Part shown: positions 45,923-57,746 of the stretch, one piece after another
Layout: every line of letters starts with the position of its first letter
How positions within the stretch are numbered: the stretch's first letter is position 1
Assembly: GCA_963576785.1 (NCBI GenBank)
Contig: OY756143.1
Location: 1-64,000, forward strand
Direction of reading: 5' to 3'
Length of the DNA stretch: 64,000 nt
Source: Chlorophyllum brunneum
Lineage: Eukaryota; Basidiomycota; Agaricomycetes; Agaricales; Agaricaceae
Position numbers and translations under genes: made by a program
Notes under the pieces: generated by a model
Told to the model about the DNA's origin: nothing
Database searches by the model: none
What the model saw: only the letters and a program-made list of their open reading frames with translations

Positions 45923-47320
45923 ATGACATTCATTTCAACTGTCACTGACGCCCTCTCTGAAAATGCTCTCAGTGAGTTGGTACCGTCATCTCTGCATATC
46001 TAGAGATATTGACATACTCCAGCAGACCCTACTACTTCTTTACACTCGGAAAACGACCTGCCACCTGAGATCCTAGGGGAAATCTTCAAAGCCTACATCT
46101 CTTCACCCTCAACTTCATCACTCTGGGAAGACAGTAACGTTCTTAGTCACCCCACAGGTGACAGCCCGATGATCCTCGGTCAAATATGTTCATACTGGCG
46201 AAGCGTTGCACTCGGGATGCCATTCCTCTGGTCTTCCATCTTCATCGAATATCCAACACCTGACCACGTTGACCTTGTACGAATGTGGCTAGATCGAGCA
46301 GGCACATGTCCTTTGAACTTAACTCTACGAGACTGGTTGGATAGCAGTAACCGAGGTTGCTCAGAGGGGACAGAAGAGATTTTGAAGATGTTCGTTCAGA
46401 AGTCGAGGTGGTGGAGAAGTATTGATCTTGTGATCGAACTTGGTCATTCGTCGATTCTGGACTCGTTAGAATGGGATGCTTGTCCTAATCTGGAGATAGC
46501 TTCAGTTTCTGCCCGCTACTGGGGCAAGGAAGCTCTGGACACATTTTGGGCGAAGCTACATCAGAGTCCTTCTCTTCGCCAGGTTGATTGGTATCGCGCG
46601 TTTAAGGGAGGTCTTCCTCCTCACATTCCGTGGGCTCAGCTTCGACACATCAGGACACTCAGCGTATTATCGGATACAGACGTTCTCTTCCTTCTCCAGG
46701 CCTGCCCTGCCCTTCAATCACTGGACATTCACTACACCAGCTCTACATCGTTCATCCCTCCTTCCACCATTACCCATGACAACCTCGAGTCTCTCATCCT
46801 AAACGTAACCAGCGATTCAACTCCCCTCTTCAATCATATCTCCCTTCCTTCCTTACGAACTCTCCACCTTTACAACGGGTACGGGTTCGTTCTCCCCCAC
46901 GTTGACCAAGCGATTGGAAGGCCAATTGAAGACTGCTTACGACGCTCCCAATGCTCTCTACGTGACCTGGAAGTCATCCAATTCGATCACGGTCACGACC
47001 TTGACCAGCTTCTGCAACATCTTCTATACGTTCCCGCAACACGAAATCTCTCCCATTTCGACTTATATCCGATGAGACCCGACGTCTTCGACCTCAAAAC
47101 AATGGCAAAACACCCTTCCCAATGCATTCGTGAAGTCGCTGCTGCTATGGAGGAAGCACTTCTCACTCAACCTTGCAAAATAACTCCGGAGGTTACGGAT
47201 GTGGCGTGCTTTGAAGACAGGACCGATGTTGAATGGAAATCCATACCGTCTTCATTGTTTGGGAACGACGGTATGACAGCTGTCCAATACAGTCTAGCCC
47301 AACTTCACTTTGATGATTAG
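45923..47320 (+). CDS. F-box protein, basidiomycete type
   Basis: Exons 45923-45971 and 46026-47320, joined by a GTGAGT-CAG intron, give 447 residues. After a short N-terminus (MTFISTVTDALSENAL) comes ENDLPPEILGEIFKAYISS, the start of an F-box, with the second helix ILGQICSYWRSVALGMPFLW. This is the hallmark of the large F-box family of agaricomycetes. The rest is a leucine-rich-repeat-like region (LRHIRTLSVLSDTDVLFLLQ, CPALQSLDIHY, NLESLILNV, LPSLRTLHLYNG). Presumed substrate adaptor of an SCF ubiquitin ligase; its target is unknown. The upstream ATG was chosen because this splice preserves frame. Confidence 0.8.
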
Positions 47321-47827
47321 ATATTTCTTTCATATACGTCTTCTGTATAGAGCGCCTAGTCCATGTACCATAATCTAATAACTTAAGTCGATTGAACACT
47401 TGCAGCAGACCCATGCCCAACGCCACATAAGTACGTGACTCCAATGGCTGACTCATAGCGTAAAATCCCCTGTAGTGATACTCCTTCACTAAGCTCACTT
47501 TCCAAGATTAATTTCCCCGCTTGTCGTCCTAAGGATGGAATAACAATATAGATTACACTGGTGCCATCCAATCATACACATGACAGAGAGTAGCAGTACC
47601 ATCTGTAACTCATTTTTGGGCTAGATTGCTCCGAGTGTTGTAAAGTCGGGTGATGGGCCGTCATATCTCAGGCTCAGATTTGCAGTTATTATGAAGTTCC
47701 ACTTTCAGACCCCTATTGACGTACACGAAACTAACAACAATGCCCAATTATTCAATAAAACAACATTTTTCCACCTGAGTTAGAGTGTTGTTCCTCAACG
47801 CACTCGAGGAAGCTCACCAGAGTAATA
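47321..47827. other. Convergent intergenic region
   Basis: 507 bp between the convergent F-box gene and the unknown gene at 47828. Presumably both 3' UTRs. No gene seen. Confidence 0.45.
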
Positions 47828-48522
47828 CTACCTTCCCTCTACACCATCACCTCGAACCCGATCCACCGGCACCCCAAACTCAATATCTAATTCATGCCTA
47901 GATAACCCACCACCAATCGCATCCTGAATCTCCTCTTCACTTCCAGCAAGTCCATCACTATAAATCGGTCCCAACCCTCTTGGCTCTTCGAAAGTATCAA
48001 CCCGTCCATTCCGTCTCACTCCCTTAATCTCACTCCCACCGTCGACTTCTGGTGTATGAAACCTCCCAGCATTGGTGGGGTCTACGTTTCCCCGTTGGGC
48101 GCGTGCTGAGTAAATATTTGTTGAAGACCCGAATCCTCCTGATGATGTTGCTGCGTATCGTGGCGATCGTCGGTTCCTATACCGTGAGTTCATGTTATGC
48201 AATAATGGGGATATAACATACTATCTCCTTCATCAGGATAATTCTGTACTTCATCTTCACCCATCCGTTTGTTCTTGTCTTTATCCTTCTCGTTCCGTTG
48301 GGCTGGAATTTGATCACCCACAGCTACTCCAAATATTTCTGTCATTTTTTTTTCGTTCAACGATTCGATCGAAGACTTACTCTCGTTGGCCAAGCTTCCT
48401 TTATACCCAAACGAACTGTATTCGTCGCTCATTTGTGCTTTTGTCTTTGTGGCTAGGATATGTTTGCTAAGTAGTGCAAGAATGGTCAGTGGAGAGCAAC
48501 CAAAATCCGATTTGATATACAT
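47828..48522 (-). CDS. Unknown protein, two exons
   Basis: Exons 48522-48222 and 48138-47828 join through an 83-nt GTATGT-CAG intron to give 203 residues. The acceptor ATCATCAG at 48139 is the one that restores the second frame (RGFGSSTNIYSARAQRGNVD); a nearer TATAG acceptor leads to a stop. The N-terminus MYIKSDFGCSPLTILALLSK is weakly hydrophobic; an alternative start MSDEYSSFGYKGSLANESKS is 30 codons later. The rest is hydrophilic and charged (NEKDKDKNKRMGEDEVQ), with GRFHTPEVDGGSEIKGVRR, and ends with SRHELDIEFGVPVDRVRG. No family recognised. Confidence 0.55.
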
Positions 48523-48786
48523 CGTCTACAGAAAATGACGTCACGAGAACTGAACATTTTGTTTTGGAGCCCTCGAGGCCACTCTCCTATTTCTGGGGTA
48601 TCATGAGCGAAAAGGTGGCTGCCACTTTTATTCATGCAGGAAATAACTAGACGACGTTGTTAATAATCAATACGCCTTAATCAATACGTCAGATAATGTG
48701 ATTTATTCGTAGAATACTTGGCGCCAATGTATTTCCATTCTCCAAATACTTTCCTGCCAGCGTCCGACCGCCAGAACTCACAACCT

Positions 48787-50517
48787 TCAACCCTCCCTAA
48801 CAACTTCCCTAAGCGCCTCCCCGAAAATCTTACATCCCTTCTTCATATCCTGCTCGCTCACATTAAGAGGCGGAATAAACCTAATAACCTCATACACGCT
48901 CGTCGTCAAAATCAACATTCCCTTCTCAATACATTTCTTCGCCACCCTACTCGCCATTTTCTCAGGTGCGCCTTTGACGACACCGATGTCGCGTTGAGTC
49001 GATGTTGGTGCGATACTGGCCGGAGATGCGAATTCCACGGCAATCATGAGACCACGACCGCGAACATCAAGGATGTAGGGCGCGAGTGCGGGATCTTGCC
49101 GGAGTGATTCGAGGTAAGATGTAAGTTGGTTGGAGCTATAGTGTATTTGTGAATCAATAGAGTACGACATGGAGGAATGGATGGAAATACCGGACGGCGA
49201 CATTGTCGAGAATGTTATCTTCTCTGAAGACGTCGAGAACTTTACCCGCGGCAGCACAGGCAACAGCATTTCCAGCGTAAGTTCCTCCCTATAATACATA
49301 AGCACACATCCACATGTATCAGCTCCGCAATACGTACCATAGATCCGGGCTTAAGCTGGTCCGTCAGCTCTCTTCGACTAACAACTCCGCTAATCGGGAA
49401 CCCATTCCCGAGTCCTTTCGCAATGACCATGATATCTGGCCTCACCCCACTCTCCTCAAGAGCAAACATCCTCCCCGCTCTTCCAAATCCAGCTTGGACT
49501 TCATCCACAATCAACAAAATCCCATGTCGATCACAAACCTCTCTCAATCCCTCCATAAACTCCTTTGGCGCAGGTACATAACCACCTTCGCCTAGCACAC
49601 TTTCAATGAGGATTGCCGCTGTATCTTTGGGTGCTGTTTGTTGTGCGAGCAAGAGATCAAGTTGGTAGAGACATTGTTCCGAGAGCTCCGCGGTTGAGGT
49701 ATTGGGCGGAACATTGAAGTGATGCCAGAAGGGAAATGGGATCGAGTAAACGCCGGGCTACATATACGCACACGCCGTTAGTACAACTCCAGAATTATTT
49801 CAAGATGAGAAGTTTACCATGAGAGGGTTGGTATGCTCGGAATAGATCGTTTTACTTTTGGTAACCGCCATAGCACCATAAGTTCGTCCATGATAAGCGC
49901 CTTGCATACAGATAACATTTTGTCTTCCCGTAATGTACCGAGCCATCTTGATTGACGCCTCGACTGCCTCAGAGCCAGAGTTCCAGAAGAAAAACGAGTC
50001 AAGCGAGGGATGTGGCATGACTGGTAAGAGACGTTCAATGAGCCGGAGATACGGCTCGTGCATAGCGATACTACACTGCGAAACATATACTCTGTTATCG
50101 AAACCGAAATAAACACATAATCCAAGACTTACTTGAGAATGAACAAGCTTCATACACTGTTCTGCTGCGGCACGACTAACTCTCTCATGCGCATGACCTA
50201 GAAACAGCAAAATATTTAACCTCCAAGTTCCGTACACAATACCCTCCCCACATACCAAGATTCGTCACACCAATACCACACGTAAAATCCAACATCTTCC
50301 TACCATCATCATACTTCACATAGCTTCCCTCCCCTTTCAGCATAATACCTTCTGTGATCCTTCCAAGGCCCTTCGTAATATGTTTCTGACCCAAGTCACG
50401 AAGACCCTTGAAATCCGTTTGAGATTCCGCACTTGCACTCATCCATCGCGCAGAGACACGAGGAAAGTTCCCTTTCGCAAGCCGCAAGGTGTTCCGAAGT
50501 ACAATTCGGTTTAACAT
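48787..50517 (-). CDS. Mitochondrial class-III aminotransferase (4-aminobutyrate type)
   Basis: PLP-dependent fold-type-I transaminase of the class-III (ornithine/GABA) family. Start MLNRIVLRNTLRLAKGNFPR is a basic, amphipathic mitochondrial targeting sequence, followed by RWMSASAE. Domain stretches: MLDFTCGIGVTNLG, DSFFFWNSGSEAVEASIKMA (PLP phosphate site), GAYHGRTYGAMAVT, AAILIESVLGEGGYVPAP, ILLIVDEVQAGFGRAGRMFA (the Asp that contacts the pyridine nitrogen), and DIMVIAKGLGNGFPISGVVS with the catalytic Lys. C-terminal YILDVRGRGLMIAVEFASP and ILTTSVYEVIRFIPPLNVSE. Five or more short introns; about 470 residues. Probably makes succinate semialdehyde from GABA or acts on a related amine; family alone does not fix the substrate. 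Confidence 0.87.
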
Positions 50518-51078
50518 TCCGTGGTGGGAGAAGAGGACAAGGATGTGGGGGTAACAGACGTAATGGTTTATTATAAGAGTCACGGGCATCCCACGGTGGT
50601 CATTCGGGTATTATCATAAGTCCAGGACGGATCTTGTGCTCAGGGAAACACTTATCATAGAACAATGAAATCAGAAACGTGGGGTTGTATCGGATTTACG
50701 AGGATGTAGATGAGCGTATCTAGGTATCAAGGAGTCAACAACGGCAAAAAAACATTCGAGAGTCGAGATCATTACTACGTACAACGGGATATCAATTGAA
50801 GAAGAAAATCGTTCGAAATGTGGATAAAATGGGTCGTTCGAAGCGCATTAGGCTGTCATCGCACGACAGGGATAGGTGAAGTGAGACTAGAACTAGCTAA
50901 GTAGTAGAAATGACAGGGGAACGTGGACATGGCGAGTGAATCGTAAAAAACAACTGTTGAGCTTGACTATGCAAATGTGTGTGTGTGCGTAGGATTCATT
51001 CAAAGCGAGAACACTAGGAAGAAAGCAAATCGAGGTGGCGAGACAAAAAAAAAGGAAATGGAAAAATGGAGCAGGTAA
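50518..51078. other. Intergenic: aminotransferase promoter and MYND gene 3' flank
   Basis: 561 bp between two minus-strand genes. No separate gene. Includes A-rich runs near 51050 just downstream of the MYND stop. Confidence 0.4.
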
Positions 51079-54000
51079 TTACCCAAGTACCATATCATGC
51101 GACGTGGACGCAGTCGCAGCAGCGCTCGACTGCGCCCTTCCACCGGTACCAGCGCCTGTAACTGTCTCTGCTCTTCTTCGTCCCTCAACAGGGCTCGAGG
51201 GTGGTGGTGGTCTCACAGCTGGTGGCTCCCCACCGACACCCCCATGACCCGCATGTGCAGCTCTCCTCGATACACGAGGAATCTGAGTAGCGGTATCCGC
51301 GCCATCCTCCCTCCTCTCCCTATCACGTTCTCTCCTCTCCCGTCTCTCCCTCCGTCCACCAGAATCCTCTTCATCTCCATCCTGATTTCCCTCTCTCTCT
51401 CCACCATGGTTGTGTGCATTACTATGACCACTTCCGTGGTGTCCATGACCATGGTTTCCCGTATTATCATCATCCACATCCTTTGCACTACACCAGAACC
51501 TGTGCCCTTCGCTCCACGCTGTACTTTGGCACTCCTTTCCGCAATACTTGGCCTTCCTGCACCTCCTGCATTTGGCGAATTCTCGCGGGTATGCTTCCCA
51601 TCGCCCGCAAAGCACTACGACACAAACTCAACCTCCTTTGACCATAGGAGAAAAATGACGAAAACTTACTATTCGCGCATTGCCTGATCCCTCCCTGATT
51701 ATCGTCCTTCCGACACGCATTCCTCATCACAACTCCAGCCCAATACTGTATCTCAGGTGGTAACCTTGGTACCGATCCTCCATTCGCCGCCAACTCACTT
51801 GAACTCGGCTTGAACGTGAATCGCTCAACGAGACTAAACACATTTGTCTGTCTGTCTTGTGCTCTCCCTCCCAGGAGGTTCGAGCCAGAGCCCGAACCAG
51901 ATACAGACGATGACGCATTATTGGACAAAGCCAATGCACGTTCTTTCCCAGAACGACCAGTACCAGCACCAACTGGAGGAAGCGCATTCGGAGCCATAAC
52001 AGAGCTCCCATTAAACGTCTTAAAGTAACTCCCATTTTTCTGTGTGGGTGGTGGGATCATCGGAGCTTTTCCCTTCGTACTCCCACCACCAATCACTCCA
52101 TTCCCATGTTGTTGCTGCTGGTATACCATCGTCGCAGGATGGAACGATTGACGTGGTTTATAAAACGCTTGTCGGACATGTGGGTATTTGCTCAAATATG
52201 CAAGAAGTTGGAGTCCAAGTAGAACATCCTCATCACGATAAGGGCCTGGGTATGTTGGTGTGGTAGTAGGCGTCGTCGTCGCACTACTAGTGCTCGCCGT
52301 GCTTGAAACAGTGTTAGTCGCTGTGATCGGCCCAGGGCTCGGTGAGGCCGTTTGAACAGTTGCATTGGTATAGTTGCTCGAATTCATGCCAGTAGTTGTA
52401 TAAACCGTGGTAGAAGTTCCGGCGCCACCGGTGCCAGGGCTCTGCCCTGAAGGAGAGGGGATGACGCCAATACCAGACCCAGAGTTCCCGAGACCGAGTG
52501 CACTACCGGACGAAGGTCCAGGCGCAGACACTAATGGCTCCGTATACGGTTCAGGTGCAGTGCCTGAGCGCCCTCTCATTCCGCTCACACCTATCGAACC
52601 CATCCTCGATGTTGGCGGACTCGGGGTCTCACTAGGCAAACCGATGACCGTCGCTCGAGGCGTCACGTCTGGGGGAGGTTCCCTGTGTCCACCATGATGC
52701 CCGTGGCCGTGGCTATGTCCATGCCCATGTCCATGTCCGTGCCTTCCAACACCAACAGCAAACCTCGGGGTACCCTCGATAGCACCCGGTGCGCCTGGCG
52801 GTGCTCCCATCGCAAAATCCTCCGTAGCCTGTTGATCAAGACTCACAATCCCATCTTCCACACCCACACCCACCCCTACTCCAACGCCCACACCAACCCC
52901 CAATTCTCCAAGATCATCATTGATGATAATGTGATGAGCGCCTTCAATTCCAGGTAACGTTTGCGCCTGCGGGGCATTCTCCGATACGATCCCCACCGCC
53001 CTTCGACTCAAAGATAACCTCGTCCGATGCGGGGGATGCGGAGGAGCAGCGGGTTGTCGTTCGGGCGATGGGGAAGCGGAAACAGAGGTGGATGCAGATG
53101 ATGATGCGATCATGCTATTTGCGGCACCGACCATCAAAGCAGTGGAGATAGAAGATTGCGTTGATTGAGTGGTATCTTCCATATCAACATCGCCGTCCTC
53201 ATTCTCAACCTCACCATCACCGTCGTCCTCCGTTTCAGTATCAGGACGGGAGGTGTCAGTGGACGGAGAGGGTGAATGTGATGCTGCCGATCCTGGACGA
53301 ACAGTACGGCCATGTCCGTGTCCATTGACTATCACGGTTGAATTACTAAGGTTGGTCATGCGTTGAGGAGCGATAGGCGGAACCGTCACGACATTGTTGG
53401 TAGTCGTTGTAATCGTCGCGTTGTTCGTGTGAGTGTTGTCCCATATAGGACGAGCAATTACTGTGCCACTCCGTTCGCGATTGGGAATGACGACGACGCC
53501 AGTAGGCGTTCCACTACCAGGAGGTGTGGCAGCAGTCGAATTGTTAGTCGAAAGATCGGTATCACTATTGGATGTGGACGTGGACGTAGAGGGCCGGGGT
53601 GTTGTGAGGGAAGTAGCGGTAGTTGAAGATCCAGTAGAGATAGTATAATTCCTGTTAGGGCGCGGCGAAACATCCATGGCTTCATCCTAATACAAAAATC
53701 AGTTAATCGTTAATTGTCGCACGATAAAGCGATATGCTTGCCTCTTCAGCCACACTCATTTCTCTGCTGTTCCGTTGAAAGCCGCCACTCGACGTTATCT
53801 GGGTATCATGTAATCGAAGAGTCTGTTGCTGATGCCGTTGCTGCGATTGCTGATGCCGTGATGACTGTGATGGCTGCGTCGGTTGGGAGTGCAAGCTCGG
53901 TCGGTGAGTTTGCTGCGGCTGAACCTGGTGAGCTTGCATCGATTGCATTTGTTCGATCTGCGTCCTCTGCAACGCCCTGGTCAACATCAGTGCATCCTCC

Positions 54001-54631
54001 CGTTGCCGACTTTCAACGGCGGCAAGCCGTCGCGCATGCCTCTGCTCCCTCGTCTCCCTCGGAATTCCGGTCGCACTCAAGCCCGGGCCAACAGCGAACC
54101 CTTTGCTGGCGAGCCAAGCTTCCAATATACACCCTACGACATCAAGAGTCCCTGCTTGGACGACCCTTCTTCTTATCTGTTCAGACCCGCGCACGCCGAT
54201 ATTCACGACGCACTGGAATGCGAGGCTGAAACGGTAGGCGGCGTGTTTGTCAAACACGGCTGGGTTGAGTGTCGGTTGTGGCTTTGGTGCGCGTGAGGTA
54301 GGTGGGAGAAGACCATAGATTATCGTGGGGTTTTCTGGAGGGGGAGGGGAAAAGCAGAAGTCCTGCAGAATTTTTACTAGTCTTTCCAGACCGCCATCCA
54401 TCGTCATGATTTCACGGATGCGGGGAGAGGTTGAGGTGAGGTAGGTTAGGTGTGTGAGCGAGTTGAACAGGGGCAGAGGCGCTGTCGTGTCCAAAGCTTC
54501 CGTTGCTCATCATCAGAGATATCATCGCGTCTAAACCGCTATCGCTACTCACCGCGACGGTCATAGAGCTGCGAGGTAATGCAGACACATGCCTTATTCT
54601 GCGCTGGAAAGGCAAAGTTGGACTCTCGCAT
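51079..54631 (-). CDS. Mub1/SamB-type MYND zinc finger protein
   Basis: Homologue of fungal Mub1 (yeast partner of the ubiquitin ligase Ubr2) and Aspergillus SamB, which affects polar growth. The start MRESNFAFPAQNKACVCITS is the family N-terminus, then APLPLFNSLTHLTYLTSTS and RIREIMTMDGGLERLVKIL, an armadillo-like region. The middle is long, Ser/Thr/Pro-rich and repetitive. It is followed by VLLGLQLLAYLSKYPHVRQAF and LPPEIQYWAGVVMRNACRKD, and the MYND finger after an intron at 51615-51669: CGRWEAYPREFAKCRRCRKA, KYCGKECQSTAW, HRFWCSA. The tail is His/Asn-rich then Arg/Glu-rich. One intron (53687-53741) uses a GC donor in AAGAG|GCAAGC. Roughly 1,090 residues, longer than yeast Mub1 because of the low-complexity middle. 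Confidence 0.86.
52690..52905 (-). repeat. In-frame simple repeats inside the MYND gene
   Basis: Two coding minisatellites: a GTGG-G-type run at about 52865-52905 that encodes alternating Gly-Val, and a CATGGCCATGTCC-like run at about 52695-52745 that encodes Gly-His and Ser-His repeats. Both remain in frame. They are prone to length change between strains and the His-rich part could bind metal. Confidence 0.7.
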
Positions 54632-56195
54632 CGGGATGCAATTGTCCGATTAGGCTGTGGTGGATGTTGTGTGCCTTGTCGTGCTCGTCGTAAGCACTGT
54701 GGTCCGGTGTCAGGGTGGACGATGAAGAGAGGGTGGTCGTCGCTGTGTGCGGCGATGAACAACAACGAACTCCTTCCTCATTGTATTTGTCTCTGTTTGT
54801 ACCATCTGCCTGACTCAGCGCATTCTCCTCCTTTTGGAAGTCCTGGATGACTAGCCACCTTGCTGTCGTCTATTAAGCCTCCTCACAAATCCATAATTAC
54901 GCCGATTGCGTGCTTACAACCATACATGTAGGTACCAGGTACCTAGCTTCACAATTAAGTAATAATTTCACCCCGTTTCCAACCATCTCCGAGAGTAATC
55001 TCTAAGGGCTGGAGGCTGGGCCGACACATGAAACAACGTAACAGCAAAAACACATAACATTCATTCCACTGCCTCCATTCCGATATGCTCCTTCATTTCC
55101 CCTTCCAGCACTTTAAAACTATCTCTCATGTAAGCCAGGTCCAAGAGAAAGGGGTCAAGCTATAAACCATGATCAACCCAGATATCCATTGAGAACCAAA
55201 GTCCATTTTCCAGAGCACTTCAGTAAATAAATGGGGTGGTCAGGCCTGACCGTGATCGCAGATGATACTGGAAAATATGGGCATTAGCACGATACCATGG
55301 TTAAGGTTCCATGGGCAGACAGCCAATTGAAAATAGAGGAGCTGTAACGTCGGTGATCATACCTTATACACCCATCTGCGCCCAAAGAACGCCAGTGATT
55401 CTCCGACCAGATAGGGCACGGACAAAGCAATCGCCTGTTATTCTATCAAGTTTCAACCCATGAGAAGTAAATGTTAAAAGAAGAGCCCTTTGTGATGGGT
55501 GCCACGCTTAAGGAGAACTATGAGAGAAATCATATCCGGGTGATAGTATCACAAATTTGTGAGAAACGTTAGCTATCCAATGATGTGCTACAGGCGAGAC
55601 AATGATATTTGATGCGACCACTGTTGGCCCAAACGGACCAATCACGAGCTACGAGATGGAAATAGGTCTAATACCGCAAGTGTATGTTCACCTGTTTTCA
55701 AAAGCACGCGTCCACCATCCTCACTTAGACCAATAATCCTGTCTGGAATCACATTGTAATCGCAAGTAGAAAGCGAGAATTCATGCTCCAACCTCCTCCA
55801 ACGGCCCTGGACCAGATTGTCCGACGAATACTCGAGAGCACTAACATAAGAGCGCCAGTCGAGGAATATTGTGTTGGAATGTCCAACCGCGCCACACCAG
55901 CTTGCATAGTCTCCTCTACCTTCATGGATAAGGACATGCGATTGCAGTCGAGCCGCTCGGTCATGTGGAACTACTAGACAGACAAGTGTGCAATGGAACG
56001 TGATAAAGGTTATTAAGGTGTGATTGGGAGTGATAACTGGGCAGATGTATTGCCTAAAGAAGAATCGATCTGTGACTGGTAGACGCCATGGTGTGTCGAG
56101 AAAACCAGGGGTACCAAGCTTGATCGGAGTGAGAATCTGCCGATGACTAGTAGACGGTCATTAGGAATCAAGTGCACTTTCAGCTGAGAACCACC
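54632..56195. other. Intergenic; possible further F-box remnant on the minus strand
   Basis: About 1.5 kb. The minus strand at 55749-55964 (GALMLVLSSIRRTIWSRAV) reads like coding sequence and may belong to another fragment of the F-box-type gene next door, but the frame is isolated. Otherwise nothing. Confidence 0.3.
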
Positions 56196-57440
56196 TCAGT
56201 ACTCATCGATCGGGAGACAGAATTCTTCAGTACCCATTAGATCGTCGGTGTCAATCTCCATCACCGAGGGCTCTTCAAGTTGGGTATAATAATACATGTA
56301 TATTTGGATTCTAGAGTTGGGTGTGGGACTTGTGATCAGGTAGAAACAGTCTTCATCCAGCGCCGCAGCCAACTTGATTCCTCGGTGAGAGAAAGAAAAG
56401 GTAGCTATATGTGTTGCTTCTAATCCAGTGCCTGAAGCGGAAACCCCGGCCTCATAAACAGAAGCTTGCACTGTCCCTTTCACTGGGAATACGACTCAGA
56501 GTTAAGTGAAGAGCGAACACATGATATTCCCACATGAACACGAAGATCGACTGTATAAAGCAAGACGGAAGGATAAACGTGACTGGGAGTTGTCTATCCA
56601 AATGGCATGGTGCACATCGTCGTTGTAGGCTTCATCGTTATAACACTTGGCAGGTATCAACTCGGCTTGTTGGAGAGTCGAGGTCACAATGGTATACAAC
56701 GCCACACGGCCGTGTTGTAACGATGAGGCGTCTCCCTCCTGGGAGGAGAATGCCACCAGAAATGTGAAGAGAAAACAAGAATAACTCAGTCTCTCGATAG
56801 ACGTGCGAGAACTGAGGGAAGCAATACATTGTATTCTAGTGTATTTTATACTGCAAGATATGTGGAACTATCTTAGGTGGAACATAAAGCAAAGGTGAAA
56901 TTTTCGTGGAACATACCGTATCTAAGGGGCGGGACAAAGCTACGTGTCCATTGTCCACACACGTCGATATGTGGACAATGGACCGATCGACGTGTGGCCT
57001 TAGGAACAATGGCACACAGAACGCGTGGACTGGGTAGCTCGGAGCGATCTGACATCCCAACAAAATGTTCTCTGTAAACGAATACTTAGAACATCTAGGA
57101 CACCCAGGAATAATCTCCGATGGGTAGCTGTAGGTCTCCTGAACACGAAGTCGTTCGAGTGCCCATGACTCTTGAGCCGTGCACTCATTTGGCGGCTTCT
57201 CGGTACATGAGATGCCAGGATGAGACTCCGTTTCTTGAACAACGCTACATCATACCTCATGTAGCTTTGTCACGGAATACAAGACTTTGCACGTCTACGG
57301 TACATCAGCTACGAAGCGAAGACTCGAAGTTCTCAAAAACGTACCCTCCTGAGTGCCAACAGAGCCTTTCCATCCAGGTTTTTGGTAACCTCGCACAGCA
57401 ACTCCGTAGGCAGCTGACTGAAGAGTAATCTCGAGCCCAT
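56196..57440 (-). pseudogene. F-box gene, probably decayed
   Basis: The minus strand from the ATG at 57440 reads MGSRLLFSQLPTELLCEVTK and NLDGKALLALRR, a clear F-box first half; a GTACGT-TAG intron then leads to TCKVLYSVTKLHE, the second half. After that, the frame must jump: one frame gives YDVALFKKRSLILASHV, another AQESWALERLRVQETYSY. Further on, about 56756-56560 reads AFSSQEGDASSLQHGRVALY and HHAIWIDNSQSRLSF, and a last exon 56480-56196 reads HIATFSFSHRGIKLAAALDE, ending EEFCLPIDEY. Individual pieces look real, but frameshifts between them suggest a pseudogene or an assembly error. Confidence 0.55.
56946..56983. repeat. Perfect 14-bp inverted repeat
   Basis: GTCCATTGTCCACA at 56946-56959 and its exact reverse complement TGTGGACAATGGAC at 56970-56983, with a 10-bp loop. 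A second, imperfect inverted repeat (CACGTCGAT against ATCGACGTG) overlaps its right half. It lies inside the decayed F-box gene and would form a strong hairpin or cruciform. Confidence 0.8.
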
Positions 57441-57746
57441 ATGCGCAGACAGGAGTACAGATAACTGAGAGTATCACAATGGTAGATTTGAGGTAAAGAG
57501 GATGTGAGAAGTCATCAAAGGCAGATTCTCATGACACTTTATCATTCAAACGTTCCCGCAGAAACTTGAACTAATCATGGCTGACTCGCGCTTAACTTTA
57601 GCTGCAGCTTGTACAATGCCAACGACGGCACGATCTCATCTCGCTTGGAGATGGACATGATCTCGAACCAGGGCAGAAGCATAGACGCCAGGTATGATAG
57701 CAGAGTGCCTCCGTTAGATATTAAAAATCTTCCGAAGATACTATCA

